Position numbers and translations under genes: made by a program. Shown here piece by piece: positions 1-7,035 of a stretch of 64,000 bases of DNA. The DNA is taken from positions 62,001-126,000 of the forward strand of contig NZ_JOHO01000013.1 in assembly GCF_000719705.1 (NCBI RefSeq), in the 5' to 3' direction. The notes under the pieces were generated by a model. That model did not search any database. It saw nothing but the letters and a program-made list of their open reading frames with translations, and was not told the DNA's origin. Origin of the DNA: Streptomyces sp. NRRL S-350. Lineage in GTDB: Bacteria; Actinomycetota; Actinomycetes; Streptomycetales; Streptomycetaceae. Each line of letters starts with the position of its first letter. Position 1 is the first letter of the stretch.

Positions 1-71
1 TCCGCAACTTAGCGTGACTTGCCTGCCAAGTACAGTCGACTTGCCCGTAGCGGCGAGTCGGACTACGAGGC

Positions 72-87
72 GTCGTGGCAACACGAC
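72..87. promoter_or_regulatory. Palindromic site 1 (degenerate GTCGTG-4-CACGAC)
   Basis: GTCGTG (72-77), spacer GCAA, CACGAC (82-87). It shares the arms of the better sites at 123-142 and 219-238. The repeated palindrome suggests a dimeric DNA-binding protein such as a repressor or a centromere-binding protein; which one is unknown. Confidence 0.45.
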
Positions 88-122
88 ACTTCCAGCCCCT
101 AGTTGCCAGAACAGGCAAGTCG

Positions 123-142
123 GTGTCGTGAAATCACGACAC
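123..142. promoter_or_regulatory. Palindromic site 2 (9-bp arms, 2-nt centre)
   Basis: GTGTCGTGA (123-131), AA, TCACGACAC (134-142): a perfect 9-bp inverted repeat with a 2-nt centre, the strongest copy in the array. It is not the chromosomal Streptomyces parS sequence. Likely a protein-binding site. Confidence 0.6.
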
Positions 143-218
143 CCCCTCCCGATCTCCCGCCACTCTGAGTGGGCGGCTCAGACGTGATGCATACATGCCA
201 GGCGTGCCGTGCGCCCGT

Positions 219-238
219 CTGTCGTGATTTCACGACAG
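219..238. promoter_or_regulatory. Palindromic site 3 (9-bp arms, 2-nt centre)
   Basis: CTGTCGTGA (219-227), TT, TCACGACAG (230-238). The flank that follows (TTCGGCGTT..GCAGGTCA) recurs after the fourth site at 448-466, so site plus flank is a duplicated module. Confidence 0.6.
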
Positions 239-447
239 CGAGTTCGGCGTTTCCGCAGGTCACAAGCACTATGGAGGGGAATCCCTCTTTTCCTTATGTC
301 CGGGTCGAAAGGGGCCCCGAGGCGGTATGACCGGCAGCGGAGTGGGGATGCTTCCCATGCGAGTGTCGCCCGATGCACCTCGGAGTTGCCTGTAGAAGCA
401 ACTCGGGGCGCGAAGTGTTGATGTCGGCACGACACTCCGGCGCTGAA

Positions 448-466
448 GTGTCGTGATTCCGCGACG
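448..466. promoter_or_regulatory. Palindromic site 4 (imperfect)
   Basis: GTGTCGTGA (448-456), TT, then an imperfect right arm CCGCGAC. The flank TTCGGCGTT..TGCAGGTCA matches the flank of site 3. A half-site, GGCACGACAC, lies just upstream at 426-435. Confidence 0.45.
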
Positions 467-516
467 GTGCTTTCGGCGTTCTTGCAGGTCAGAGCTGCGG
501 GAAGCTGCTGGCTCTC

Positions 517-550
517 TTTTCCACATAAACGCGCGCGGGCGCGCCCGCGC
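517..550. other. DnaA-box-like 9-mer beside a perfect GC palindrome
   Basis: TTTTCCACA at 517-525 differs by one base from the Streptomyces DnaA box TTGTCCACA. Eight bases further on is a perfect 18-bp palindrome of G and C (533-550). A single box is weak evidence for an origin, but the setting in an uncoding, palindrome-rich stretch is suggestive. Confidence 0.3.
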
Positions 551-932
551 GAGCCACCGCGTCACCTGCCGCTTCCGCAGCCCTGGTTGCTCCTTGCGCC
601 GAACGGCAACCAAGCAGCTGGCTGGACTTACCCCGCCGATCACGGAGGTCCGGCTGCCGCCGGACCCGGGCCCCAAGGGGCCCTCTCCGCGCTCATTCGG
701 CAGGATGGCGGGCATCCGTGCTCCTGAGCCGGTACCGGCGCTTCTCGAGTGTGTCCTGGCCCTCACTGACGGCCCTCCCTCTGCAGGCTGCTCGCGGACT
801 GTGTACTTCTCATCGGCTCGATCTGACGGCAACCCAAGACCGGTCATCGGCAGGCGCCGCGGATGGTCCAGCCGGACGGACGATGGTCCCGCCCGAACAG
901 GCGCGAGCCACTTTGTCGATGGGCGGGGGCCA

Positions 933-1004
933 GGTCGGGCCGGCCACGGCCCGACCGGTGAGGTGGCGGGCCGATGGCGGGGCCGGCCACGGCCCTGCCA
1001 TCGG
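933..1004. repeat. Two tandem hairpins with the same 16-nt apex
   Basis: Hairpin one: GGTCGGGCC (933-941) pairs with GGCCCGACC (948-956) around GGCCAC. Hairpin two: CCGATGGC (971-978) pairs with GCCATCGG (997-1004), with the same GGCC-GGCCAC-GGCC tip. The 16 bases at 937-952 and 980-995 are identical although the lower stems differ. Confidence 0.55.
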
Positions 1005-1320
1005 AGCCGGCGGCTCAGGCCCTCGACCGGGGGCTGGTCCAGCGCAGCCAAGGCGCTGGCCACGGGTGCGGGGGCGGAGCACGCCGCGACCAGCCACCCA
1101 CGATGCCGCGGCCCGCGTCGGTCCGCAGTTGCCGCCCGGCCCCGGTGAGAGGCAAGGCCCCACGGTCCGCACAGGTCACGCCAGACAGGCGGAGGCTTCA
1201 GCGCGCCCAGGTGACAACCCGAAGAGCTGGAAGCAAGAAAAAAACTAGATGAACACGCGCCTAGGCGCTAAATTGGATGCATCAAGCATCTTCGACGCAT
1301 GCGACAACACCGAGGACACC

Positions 1321-1542
1321 ATGGACATCACCGTCAAGGACCTGGCCGATGAACTAGGCCTTCGCATCAGCGAGATATCAGTCCACGTCTCCGCCCTGTG
1401 CCGCGAGCAAGAACGCGAGCAGGTCGTCCGTGAGGCCTGCTCAAGCAACGGGCCCACGCTCCTCCATGGCAAGGCTGCTGACGAGATCCGCACCCGAGTT
1501 CGCGCCCTCGCCGAATCGCCCAGGCTCACCCCGTTCGCCTGA
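1321..1542 (+). CDS. Small helix-turn-helix-like hypothetical protein
   Basis: A 73-residue protein starting at the ATG behind ACCGAGGACACC; an in-frame ATG at 1249 would add 24 residues but has no ribosome site. The first half reads ITVKDLADELGLRISEIS, the spacing of a short helix-turn-helix or an IF2-N-like helical module. The rest is charged and helical (REQEREQVV, ADEIRTRVRALAES). It is the first gene after the palindrome-rich region and points to the GNAT gene 41 bp downstream, so it may encode a small regulator. No family could be assigned from the sequence alone. Confidence 0.55.
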   Translation: MDITVKDLADELGLRISEISVHVSALCREQEREQVVREACSSNGPTLLHGKAADEIRTRVRALAESPRLTPFA

Positions 1543-1583
1543 ACCGCCTACAGCACCTCTCCGTGCCTCACAGAGGAACAAGC

Positions 1584-2213
1584 GTGAACGTCGCACTCGC
1601 TACCCCCACCACCGACATCCGACTTCGCTCAGCGACCGTCGCCGACAAGGACGCTGTCGCCGAGCTGGTCTCCCTGGTCGATCTTCACCAACCGGCCGAC
1701 AAGGTGTCCGCTGTTCTCGACGGCATGCAGCAGGCTCTCCAAGCCACCGAAGGCGAAGCACTGTCGCACAGCCGAGTCAGCTTCCTGATCGCCGAGGGAC
1801 CTGACGGCCAGCAAGTCGGCCTTGCGGTCTGCGGACTGGCCAAATGGATGACGGAGGCACCCCGAGTCCTCCGGCATCAACTCATCCGCCGATTCGCGAC
1901 GGTCCAGGTCCTGGCCGTCCGTCCGGATTCGAGGCAGCAGGGCATCGCACGTGCTCTGCTGCAGCAGACTGAACAAAGCTTCCGCGAGGCCGGATACCAG
2001 GCCTTGACGCTGCGTCACGGCCGAGAACTGACCTCGTTCTACCAGAAGGTCGGCTACACCAGCGCTGCGCGTCTGTCGCTACTCCTGCCAGCCGAGACGC
2101 GCCTGACACTCGCTGACCGCGGCTGGAGGCAAGCCTTCAAGATCCTCTCCCCGTCGGTCTCAACCATCGAACGGCAAGGTCACCCCGCAATCATCGACCA
2201 CTTCTCGGACTGA
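1584..2213 (+). CDS. GNAT-family N-acetyltransferase
   Basis: A 209-residue single-domain GNAT protein, expected to transfer an acetyl group from acetyl-CoA to an unknown amine. The acetyl-CoA loop is visible as VQVLAVRPDSRQQGIARAL at about residues 105-123, matching the family pattern R/Q-x-x-G-x-G/A. It is followed by the usual helix and the C-terminal FYQKVGYT strand/loop. The GTG at 1584 was chosen because AGAGGAA lies 7 bases upstream; a GTG at 1563 lacks a site. The substrate cannot be inferred. No partner gene is coupled to it. Confidence 0.85.
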   Translation: MNVALATPTTDIRLRSATVADKDAVAELVSLVDLHQPADKVSAVLDGMQQALQATEGEALSHSRVSFLIAEGPDGQQVGLAVCGLAKWMTEAPRVLRHQLIRRFATVQVLAVRPDSRQQGIARALLQQTEQSFREAGYQALTLRHGRELTSFYQKVGYTSAARLSLLLPAETRLTLADRGWRQAFKILSPSVSTIERQGHPAIIDHFSD

Positions 2214-2245
2214 GTGCGGCACGGCTTCGCTGAAGCCCACTCAGT

Positions 2246-2613
2246 GCGTTCCACGCGCTGCTCACGCCGAACGCGGACGCGAACCGGCTGGCCGACGCCG
2301 AGCACGCGCTGACTCACCTGCACCGGACGACCAACCACGTGCGCGAGCACCTGGTGGCCAGCGTGCCTGAGGCGGAGCGCGAGGCCCGGCACCAGGAGAT
2401 GGTCGATTCCTGCCGCGAGGAGGGCCTGGCGGTCGTCGCCTCACCGTCCGCCTGACCGACGGCGACGCCTACCAGAGCGTGCGGATCGAGGAGGAGGGGC
2501 AGCCGGTGCGGACGTGGCGGCTGTCCGGCCGGGACCGCCTGGAGCTGCACCACGGCATGCACGAGATCGGCCGGATCGTCTGGCTGAGGCTGCGGGCGGA
2601 GGAGGGCCGGTGA
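2246..2613 (+). pseudogene. Frameshifted relic of a small charged protein
   Basis: Two protein-like frames abut without usable starts. Frame one (2246-2455) reads ANRLADAEHALTHLHR.. up to REEGLAVV and then stops. Frame two (through 2613) continues with LTVRLTDGDAYQSVRIEE and ends in LRLRAEEGR. The switch near 2435 looks like a one-base indel in one ancestral gene. There is no ribosome site or start codon at the left end, so it is probably 5'-truncated as well. No family was recognised. Confidence 0.4.
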
Positions 2614-2641
2614 GCGCCTGCTTCTGAACCCCGGCGCAATT

Positions 2642-2671
2642 CCGTTCGGCGAACGGTCAAAGTGACCGTTC
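2642..2671. promoter_or_regulatory. Overlapping inverted repeats (CCGTTC / GAACGGTC / GACCGTTC)
   Basis: CCGTTC (2642-2647)-GGC-GAACGG (2651-2656) overlaps GAACGGTC (2651-2658)-AAAGT-GACCGTTC (2664-2671). The shared middle half-site makes three alternating half-sites, as in operators that bind a dimer in two registers. It lies upstream of the MurF-fragment/Nudix pair. Confidence 0.4.
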
Positions 2672-2797
2672 ACGTGCCTTGACCGCGAGGTCACTGCCAC
2701 CCGCGACCAGCCCCGCACTGCGCCGCCGGGATCGACCTCAGCGCTACTGGCCGCGGTGGGGGAACCAGCAACCCCGGCTGTCGCGTCTTGTAACTGC

Positions 2798-3181
2798 ATG
2801 AACTCAGAGAGTGCCGAAGGGCGGCGGACGATCGCCGTCCTCGGCGAGATGGCCGAACTCGGCCGCGATGCCCTCGCAGGACACCGCGCCGTGGGCCGCG
2901 AAGCCGGACAGCTCGGCATCGACCTGCTTCTCGTCGTAGGCGGCCCCCTTGCCCAGCAACTCGCCCTCGCCGCAGGAGAAGCTGGCGTGCCCACCGTCGG
3001 CTGGGTCGCCGACAACGCCACCGCCGCCACGTTCCTGCAAGACCAGGTACGTTCCGGCGACATCGTCCTGGTCAAGGGCTCCAGGAGCGGAATGCACTGG
3101 CAGATCGCCGAAGCTCTGGCCGGCCAGGACGTCACCGCCTGGGGCGGCTGGAACGACAAGAAGGAGAACACACCGACGTGA
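2798..3181 (+). CDS. MurF C-terminal domain fragment (Mur ligase C-domain)
   Basis: A 127-residue frame matching only the C-terminal domain of UDP-MurNAc-tripeptide:D-Ala-D-Ala ligase. Recognisable stretches are RRTIAVLGEMAELG, the AGHRAVGREA helix, IDLLLVVGG, and IVLVKGSRSGMHWQIAEAL. The ATP-binding N-terminal and central domains of a normal MurF of about 470 residues are absent, so ligase activity is not expected. The start is uncertain (ATG 2798; GTG 2756 is also open) and neither has a good ribosome site. Its stop overlaps the GTG of the triple-Nudix gene (GTGA). It is either a gene remnant or a domain kept to couple translation. Confidence 0.6.
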   Translation: MNSESAEGRRTIAVLGEMAELGRDALAGHRAVGREAGQLGIDLLLVVGGPLAQQLALAAGEAGVPTVGWVADNATAATFLQDQVRSGDIVLVKGSRSGMHWQIAEALAGQDVTAWGGWNDKKENTPT

Positions 3182-4527
3182 TCTCGTACACGCTGCTCAC
3201 CGAGCAGGCCCTCGCCGCTGGCAAGGACAAGCTCGCTGCCGGAACCATCGTGCGCGACCCGGATGGCCGGGTGCTGATGCTGCGCCGTCAGCAGGGCGAC
3301 GTTCTGCCGGGCCTGTGGGACTACCCGGCCGGCGGCCTGCTGCCAGGCGAAGATCCGCTCCTCGGCGCCTTGCGGGAGCTGGCCGAGGAGACCGGCATCA
3401 CCCTCGACCCGGCCGACCTGGAGTACGCGCGGTTCTTGGACTTCACCAACACCCGGGGCAGGGCGACCCGGCAGTTCGTCTTCACCACCGTCGTGCCGGC
3501 CGACACCGCTGTGCGGCTGTCAGAGCATGACGCCTTCGGCTGGTTCGCCCCGGACACCTTGCCCGAGACCAGCGACGGCTACCGCGAGGTGATCGGCTGG
3601 CTCGCGCACCGCCTCGCCTGCGGCTGGCAGCCCGTCACCACGTACGTGCGCACCGTCGCCCGGCCTCTGGTGTGGGCCTGCTTCTTGCTGCGCGACCCCG
3701 AGGGACGGACCCTTTGGCTGCGCAACGCGGTGGACAGTGACCGCTGGGACTCGCCCGGCGGCAACGTCGAGCACGGGCAGAGTCCCTTCGCCACCGCTCT
3801 GCGCGAGACCGAGGAAGAGATCGGCCTCGATCTGAGGGAGCTGAACCCCGAGCTGATCGCTCGGCAGAAGCTGATTGCGATGATCTACCAAGAGGCCGAC
3901 GCCACCCGGCCGGTCCCCTCCATCGGCTGGGTCTTCGACGGGGGCACGCTCACCGAGGAGCAGCAGGCCAGCATCGTCCTCGATCCGGCCGAGCACACCG
4001 AATGGCGTTTCGAGACCGACTACAACTGGCGCGACCACATGACCCCGAAGCAGTACCGGGAGATGCTGCAGGTGGCCCGCGCCGCCCGCTCTGACACCGT
4101 GCTCTACCTGGAGCGCCCGGTCCCGGAACACCAGGACTTCGAAGGGATCGTGGTGTTCGTGACCACCCCCGAGGGCGAGCTGCTGATGCACCACCGCGAC
4201 GACAAGCCGGGCATCGCCTGGCCTGGATTCCGAACTCCGATTGGGGGGTGGCGAGAGCACAACGAGACGCCAGCCGAGACCGCGGTGCGTGAGGTGTTCG
4301 AGGAAGCCGGGATCAAGATCACCGGCGTACGGCCGCTGCCCGGCCCCCGGCACGAGCGCGTCTCACCGATGACCCGCGTCCTCCACGCGGTCTACACCGG
4401 GCCGAAGGACGCGATCCGGCTCGGCGACGAGGGACAGGGCATCGCGTGGGTGCCGTTCGCCGAAGCCGCCCAGCTCCAGACCCCGCCGTACGTCCCGTAC
4501 TACCTCGACCGGATCGCGACGGCCTGA
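3178..4527 (+). CDS. Triple-Nudix-domain hydrolase
   Basis: A 449-residue protein with three consecutive Nudix domains, roughly residues 18-140, 160-290 and 310-449. Box one is GLLPGEDPLLGALRELAEET, a perfect GX5EX7REUXEEXGU. Box three (WREHNETPAETAVREVFEEA) also fits. Box two (NVEHGQSPFATALRETEEE) has Gln in place of the first Glu but keeps REXXEE. Nudix enzymes hydrolyse nucleoside diphosphates linked to another group; the substrate here is unknown. Single-domain Nudix proteins are about 150 residues, so this is a tandem fusion. The GTG start overlaps the MurF-fragment stop, with AAGGAG upstream. A strong hairpin follows the stop. Confidence 0.88.
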   Translation: MISYTLLTEQALAAGKDKLAAGTIVRDPDGRVLMLRRQQGDVLPGLWDYPAGGLLPGEDPLLGALRELAEETGITLDPADLEYARFLDFTNTRGRATRQFVFTTVVPADTAVRLSEHDAFGWFAPDTLPETSDGYREVIGWLAHRLACGWQPVTTYVRTVARPLVWACFLLRDPEGRTLWLRNAVDSDRWDSPGGNVEHGQSPFATALRETEEEIGLDLRELNPELIARQKLIAMIYQEADATRPVPSIGWVFDGGTLTEEQQASIVLDPAEHTEWRFETDYNWRDHMTPKQYREMLQVARAARSDTVLYLERPVPEHQDFEGIVVFVTTPEGELLMHHRDDKPGIAWPGFRTPIGGWREHNETPAETAVREVFEEAGIKITGVRPLPGPRHERVSPMTRVLHAVYTGPKDAIRLGDEGQGIAWVPFAEAAQLQTPPYVPYYLDRIATA

Positions 4528-4531
4528 ACTC

Positions 4532-4578
4532 GGCTGCGCCCGTCAACATAGGCGGGCGCAGCCCCCGGTGAACGGGGG
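4532..4578 (+). terminator. Double hairpin terminator after the Nudix gene
   Basis: GGCTGCGCCCG (4532-4542) pairs perfectly with CGGGCGCAGCC (4553-4563). A second hairpin CCCCCG-GTGAA-CGGGGG (4562-4578) follows. It lies 5 bp after the Nudix stop and faces the converging minus-strand gene, so it may work both ways. Confidence 0.75.
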
Positions 4579-4686
4579 CCAGACCGGGCGGCCCGTCAGG
4601 AGGTGGAGGGCCCAGCGGCGGCCTCGCCAGCTCACCGAGCCCGTTCCTCTGGACCTGGATTACTACCCCTTCGGCGCTCGATCCTC

Positions 4687-4875
4687 CTAGAGCTGCGACC
4701 AGGGAGCTTTCCCAGCCGCGCGGGCCCGCAGCTCCTGCGCCCAGTCGTCGGCCAGGTCCGGCATCTGCTTGTCGAGCACCGCGAGGAGGTCGAGCAGCCC
4801 CGCGATCTGCTCCACCTCCCCTGCCGTCAGGACGACTAGGCCGGCAGGGCTGCTAGGGACAGGTGGCTGGGTCAT
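4687..4875 (-). CDS. Small helical hypothetical protein
   Basis: A 62-residue protein starting at the ATG at 4875, behind GGGAGGACTCCCCTTC; an upstream GTG at 4893 is also open. After a Pro-rich start (MTQPPVPSSPAG) the body is one acidic helix: GEVEQIAGLLDLLAVLD, then WAQELRARAAGKAPW. No cysteines, no signal peptide. It lies 40 bp downstream of the zinc-ribbon-like gene on the same strand and may be cotranscribed with it. Function unknown. Confidence 0.55.
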   Translation of the reverse strand: MTQPPVPSSPAGLVVLTAGEVEQIAGLLDLLAVLDKQMPDLADDWAQELRARAAGKAPWSQL

Positions 4876-4915
4876 GAAGGGGAGTCCTCCCACGGCGTCC
4901 CATCCACCTCTGCGG

Positions 4916-5605
4916 CTACGGCCAGGACCGTTCCAGCTCGGCTGCCAGCGCTACCAGCTCAACGCCGATCTCGTCGGCGGCCCCGAGCTGGTCGGCGACA
5001 GGGAGCAGCAGCAGGCCGATCACGCTGGCCAGGAGCGTGGACAGCTCGTTGCTGCGTTTCTGGTTGCCCTCGATCCACATCGCCTGCCGCAGCTTGTCCA
5101 CGGTGACCGCCTGGTTGCCCCACCTGCGCCAGGTCCAAGCGAAGTCCGCGTCCGAGCGGGTCGGCCGCCACGTGCTGGCCGACAGCGCGGCCCGCAGCTC
5201 GCGTACCGTGCTGGCCAGCGCGGTGACTGGTCGGCCGCTGTCTGCCAGCGCTTCGGCCAGCAACTCGCGGTTGAACTGCCCGGGGTCGCCTTCGAGACGC
5301 CACAGCCCGTCCCAGGTCGGAGTCCAGGCGGATCCACAGCGCGGGCACACCAGCAGCAGCTCGCCGCCCGGGACACCCTGCGCCACGAAGCCGCTGACCA
5401 TCCGGCACAGCTCGCGCGGGCACCCACTCACCTGCGGATAAGTGGTTTTCGGATAGACCGGGTTGCGGATCGTCATGTCCTCGGCGATGGCCCAGCACAG
5501 CCGCTCCATGTCCGGGTCATACCGGGGCACCTTAACCGTCCGGCGCAGCACCCCCTGCCGCACCGCGACCGTATTCGGCCTTTCGCGCACAGCCGTGCCC
5601 ACCAT
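4916..5605 (-). CDS. Hypothetical protein with one Cys-pair (CPRCG) element
   Basis: A 229-residue protein; ATG 5605 was chosen because GGAGGGGGCAC precedes it. The N-terminal half holds CPRELCR and, about 25 residues later, CPRCGSAWTPT, a possible zinc ribbon. The C-terminal half is helical (TVRELRAALSAS, NQKRSNELSTLLASVIGLLL, VALAAELERSW), resembling actinobacterial proteins with a small zinc knuckle followed by an alpha-helical domain. It lies after the lanthipeptide operon terminator and so is probably a separate unit. Function unknown. Confidence 0.6.
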   Translation of the reverse strand: MVGTAVRERPNTVAVRQGVLRRTVKVPRYDPDMERLCWAIAEDMTIRNPVYPKTTYPQVSGCPRELCRMVSGFVAQGVPGGELLLVCPRCGSAWTPTWDGLWRLEGDPGQFNRELLAEALADSGRPVTALASTVRELRAALSASTWRPTRSDADFAWTWRRWGNQAVTVDKLRQAMWIEGNQKRSNELSTLLASVIGLLLLPVADQLGAADEIGVELVALAAELERSWP

Positions 5606-5650
5606 GTGCCCCCTCCACCTCGGTGATCCCGGGCACCTGCCTACCACGGC

Positions 5651-5707
5651 CGGCGTACGGCAGGGGGCGCATTGGGCGAACCCGAGTGCGCCCCCTGCCG
5701 TACGCCG
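5651..5707 (-). terminator. Perfect 21-bp stem terminator ending the lanthipeptide operon
   Basis: The 21 bases at 5651-5671 (CGGCGTACGGCAGGGGGCGCA) pair without mismatch with 5687-5707 around a 15-nt loop. It sits between the PP2C stop (5819) and the start of the next minus-strand gene (5605), where the lan operon would end. Confidence 0.8.
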
Positions 5708-5818
5708 CTACGCCGTCACAAGGTCAAGCCCCGGGAAGGAGCGGTCGGGGGAGCCGCTGCGCTGGCACTACCGGGCAACCGCTGTCCGAGCTGCTGTCGG
5801 ACCGGCAACCGGGCACGT

Positions 5819-6553
5819 TCAGAGACGGATGACGATGGCGGTGGCGTCGTCGTTCGCCTTCCCCCGCGCCGGTGACCGGATCGCTTCCTGCTCGCGGGTC
5901 AGCCGGATCACCTCCCGAGGCCCCTTGTCGAGCAACGTGTTCATCAGCTGCTCCCAGCTCCAGCCGTAGTGGTCGGCCAGGCGAGACGCGCCGTCGGTCA
6001 ACAGCGCGACGGCGGCGACCTCCGCGCGAGGCAGGGTGCGAGTAACGGCTCGGTCGGCCGCGGCCGGGTTGGTCGAGGCCACCCAGAACCCGATGTCCGT
6101 GTTCCGCAGCTTGCTGAGATCGGCGGGTGTGTAGCCGGGGAGGTGCTGGGTGCGGGTGTCGGTGACCACCAAGACGTCGCCGGGGTGGGTGAGGACGAGG
6201 ATCGGGGAGTCGCACAACACGAGGAGTTCCACCTGGTCGCCGGTGACCCGGGCGGCGGCGACGGTGGAGGACGGACTGTCGGGGCAGGTCATGTCGCAAG
6301 TCCGGCCGTGGGAGACGGCGAGGTCGGCGATGGCGACCCGCAGCACTTCCGGCAGCGGGTAGGTGGTGGCGGCCAGCTGGGTGCCGAGGTGGGCGGCGAG
6401 CTGGTGGACGTACCAGCGGACGGTGTGGGTGCAGCCGGTCGGTAAGCCGTTGGCAGTGGCTCCGTCGAGGACGAGGGCCCAGTCGTCCCCGATGAGGCCG
6501 TAGTCGTCACCCGCGGTGCCGGGGGTCGGCGCGGTGGCGTACGTGATCTCCAT
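5819..6553 (-). CDS. PP2C-type Ser/Thr protein phosphatase
   Basis: A 244-residue cytoplasmic PP2C/PPM domain, a metal-dependent phosphatase that removes phosphate from Ser/Thr. The metal-binding aspartates are visible in ALVLDGAT near residue 30, in AVALLTDGASRLAD near 185, and in the C-terminal NDDATAIVIRL. The ATG at 6553 has GAAGGACC 5 bases upstream; the upstream continuation of the frame is Arg/Pro-rich and not protein-like. It is the last gene of the lan operon and is separated from the mazG-like gene by a 12-bp-stem hairpin, so it may be expressed at a different level. It may regulate the cluster or self-protection; that is inference. Confidence 0.85.
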   Translation of the reverse strand: MEITYATAPTPGTAGDDYGLIGDDWALVLDGATANGLPTGCTHTVRWYVHQLAAHLGTQLAATTYPLPEVLRVAIADLAVSHGRTCDMTCPDSPSSTVAAARVTGDQVELLVLCDSPILVLTHPGDVLVVTDTRTQHLPGYTPADLSKLRNTDIGFWVASTNPAAADRAVTRTLPRAEVAAVALLTDGASRLADHYGWSWEQLMNTLLDKGPREVIRLTREQEAIRSPARGKANDDATAIVIRL

Positions 6554-6579
6554 GAGCAGGTCCTTCTTCCGGTGGCGGG

Positions 6580-6634
6580 GCTGGGCTGCTGCCGTTGACG
6601 ACGGCGCAGTGGGTGTCGACGACAGCAGCCCAGC
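6580..6634 (-). terminator. Hairpin (attenuator) between mazG-like and PP2C genes
   Basis: GCTGGGCTGCTG (6580-6591) pairs perfectly with CAGCAGCCCAGC (6623-6634) around a 31-nt loop that has a small stem of its own. It lies entirely in the gap before the PP2C start, so it is placed to reduce read-through within the operon. Confidence 0.55.
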
Positions 6635-6639
6635 AGGGG

Positions 6640-6981
6640 TCAGGTGAGGTTGAGGGTGCGGTCGGAGACGTAGGCCAGGCGCTCGGCGAGCTTCGCTTCG
6701 GCGTCCTCGCTGACGGTTTCCAGGGCGACGAGCGCGGTAAAGACGACGTCGCACAGCTCGTTCTCCACCTTGGTCCAGCCCTCGGGGTCCTTGCCCTTGC
6801 GCGGGTTCTGACCGAGGGCGAGGGTCAGTGCCTCATGCACTTCCCCGGCCTCCTCGCCGATCTTCCCGATGCGCATGACGACCTCGAGGTCGCGCTCCAG
6901 TGGGGTCAATCCGTCGAGCTTCGCCTTGATCTTCCGGATGGTCTCGAAGAGGAGGGGTGTCCCGGTCTGCGGGGTGGTCAT
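6640..6981 (-). CDS. MazG-like nucleotide pyrophosphohydrolase
   Basis: A 113-residue all-helical MazG-type protein. The metal-binding pattern of the dUTPase/MazG superfamily is present: GKIGEEAGEVHEA (EExxE) at about residue 40, and VENELCDVVFTAL (ExxD) at about residue 75. Family members hydrolyse (d)NTPs or related nucleotides to the monophosphate and pyrophosphate. The ATG at 6981 has GGAG upstream at a longer than usual spacing. It sits 54 bp after lanC on the same strand and looks cotranscribed. MazG-like proteins are not core lanthipeptide enzymes; the role here is open. Confidence 0.85.
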   Translation of the reverse strand: MTTPQTGTPLLFETIRKIKAKLDGLTPLERDLEVVMRIGKIGEEAGEVHEALTLALGQNPRKGKDPEGWTKVENELCDVVFTALVALETVSEDAEAKLAERLAYVSDRTLNLT

Positions 6982-7035
6982 GGTGCTGTTTCTCCAGTGC
7001 TCGCGCTGAGGTCGGTGTATGTGCGGGACCTCGGG

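Larger units (their letters stand above)
1..1320. other. Non-coding region with palindromes and hairpins; no supported gene
   Basis: About 1.3 kb in which no open frame has both a ribosome site and protein-like composition; the long frames on both strands are Arg/Pro/Gly-rich chance frames that overlap one another. The stretch holds repeated GTCGTGA/TCACGAC palindromes (72-465), an inverted repeat at 383-404, a DnaA-box-like TTTTCCACA beside a perfect GC palindrome (517-550) and two tandem hairpins (933-1004). Such density suggests a replication origin, centromere or multi-operator region. This is inference from structure alone. Confidence 0.5.

Noticed and set aside
269..1148. Long overlapping open frames on both strands (269-1063 minus, 453-1148 plus, 718-1248 plus)
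   Set aside because: All are Arg/Pro/Gly/Ser-rich, overlap each other in several frames, lack ribosome sites and match no fold; they reflect high GC content.
1249..1320. Upstream ATG (1249) for the small HTH gene
   Set aside because: No ribosome site before it, whereas ATG 1321 follows GAGG at a good distance.
2798..3181. Functional MurF ligase
   Set aside because: Only the C-terminal domain is present; the ATP-binding and substrate domains are missing.
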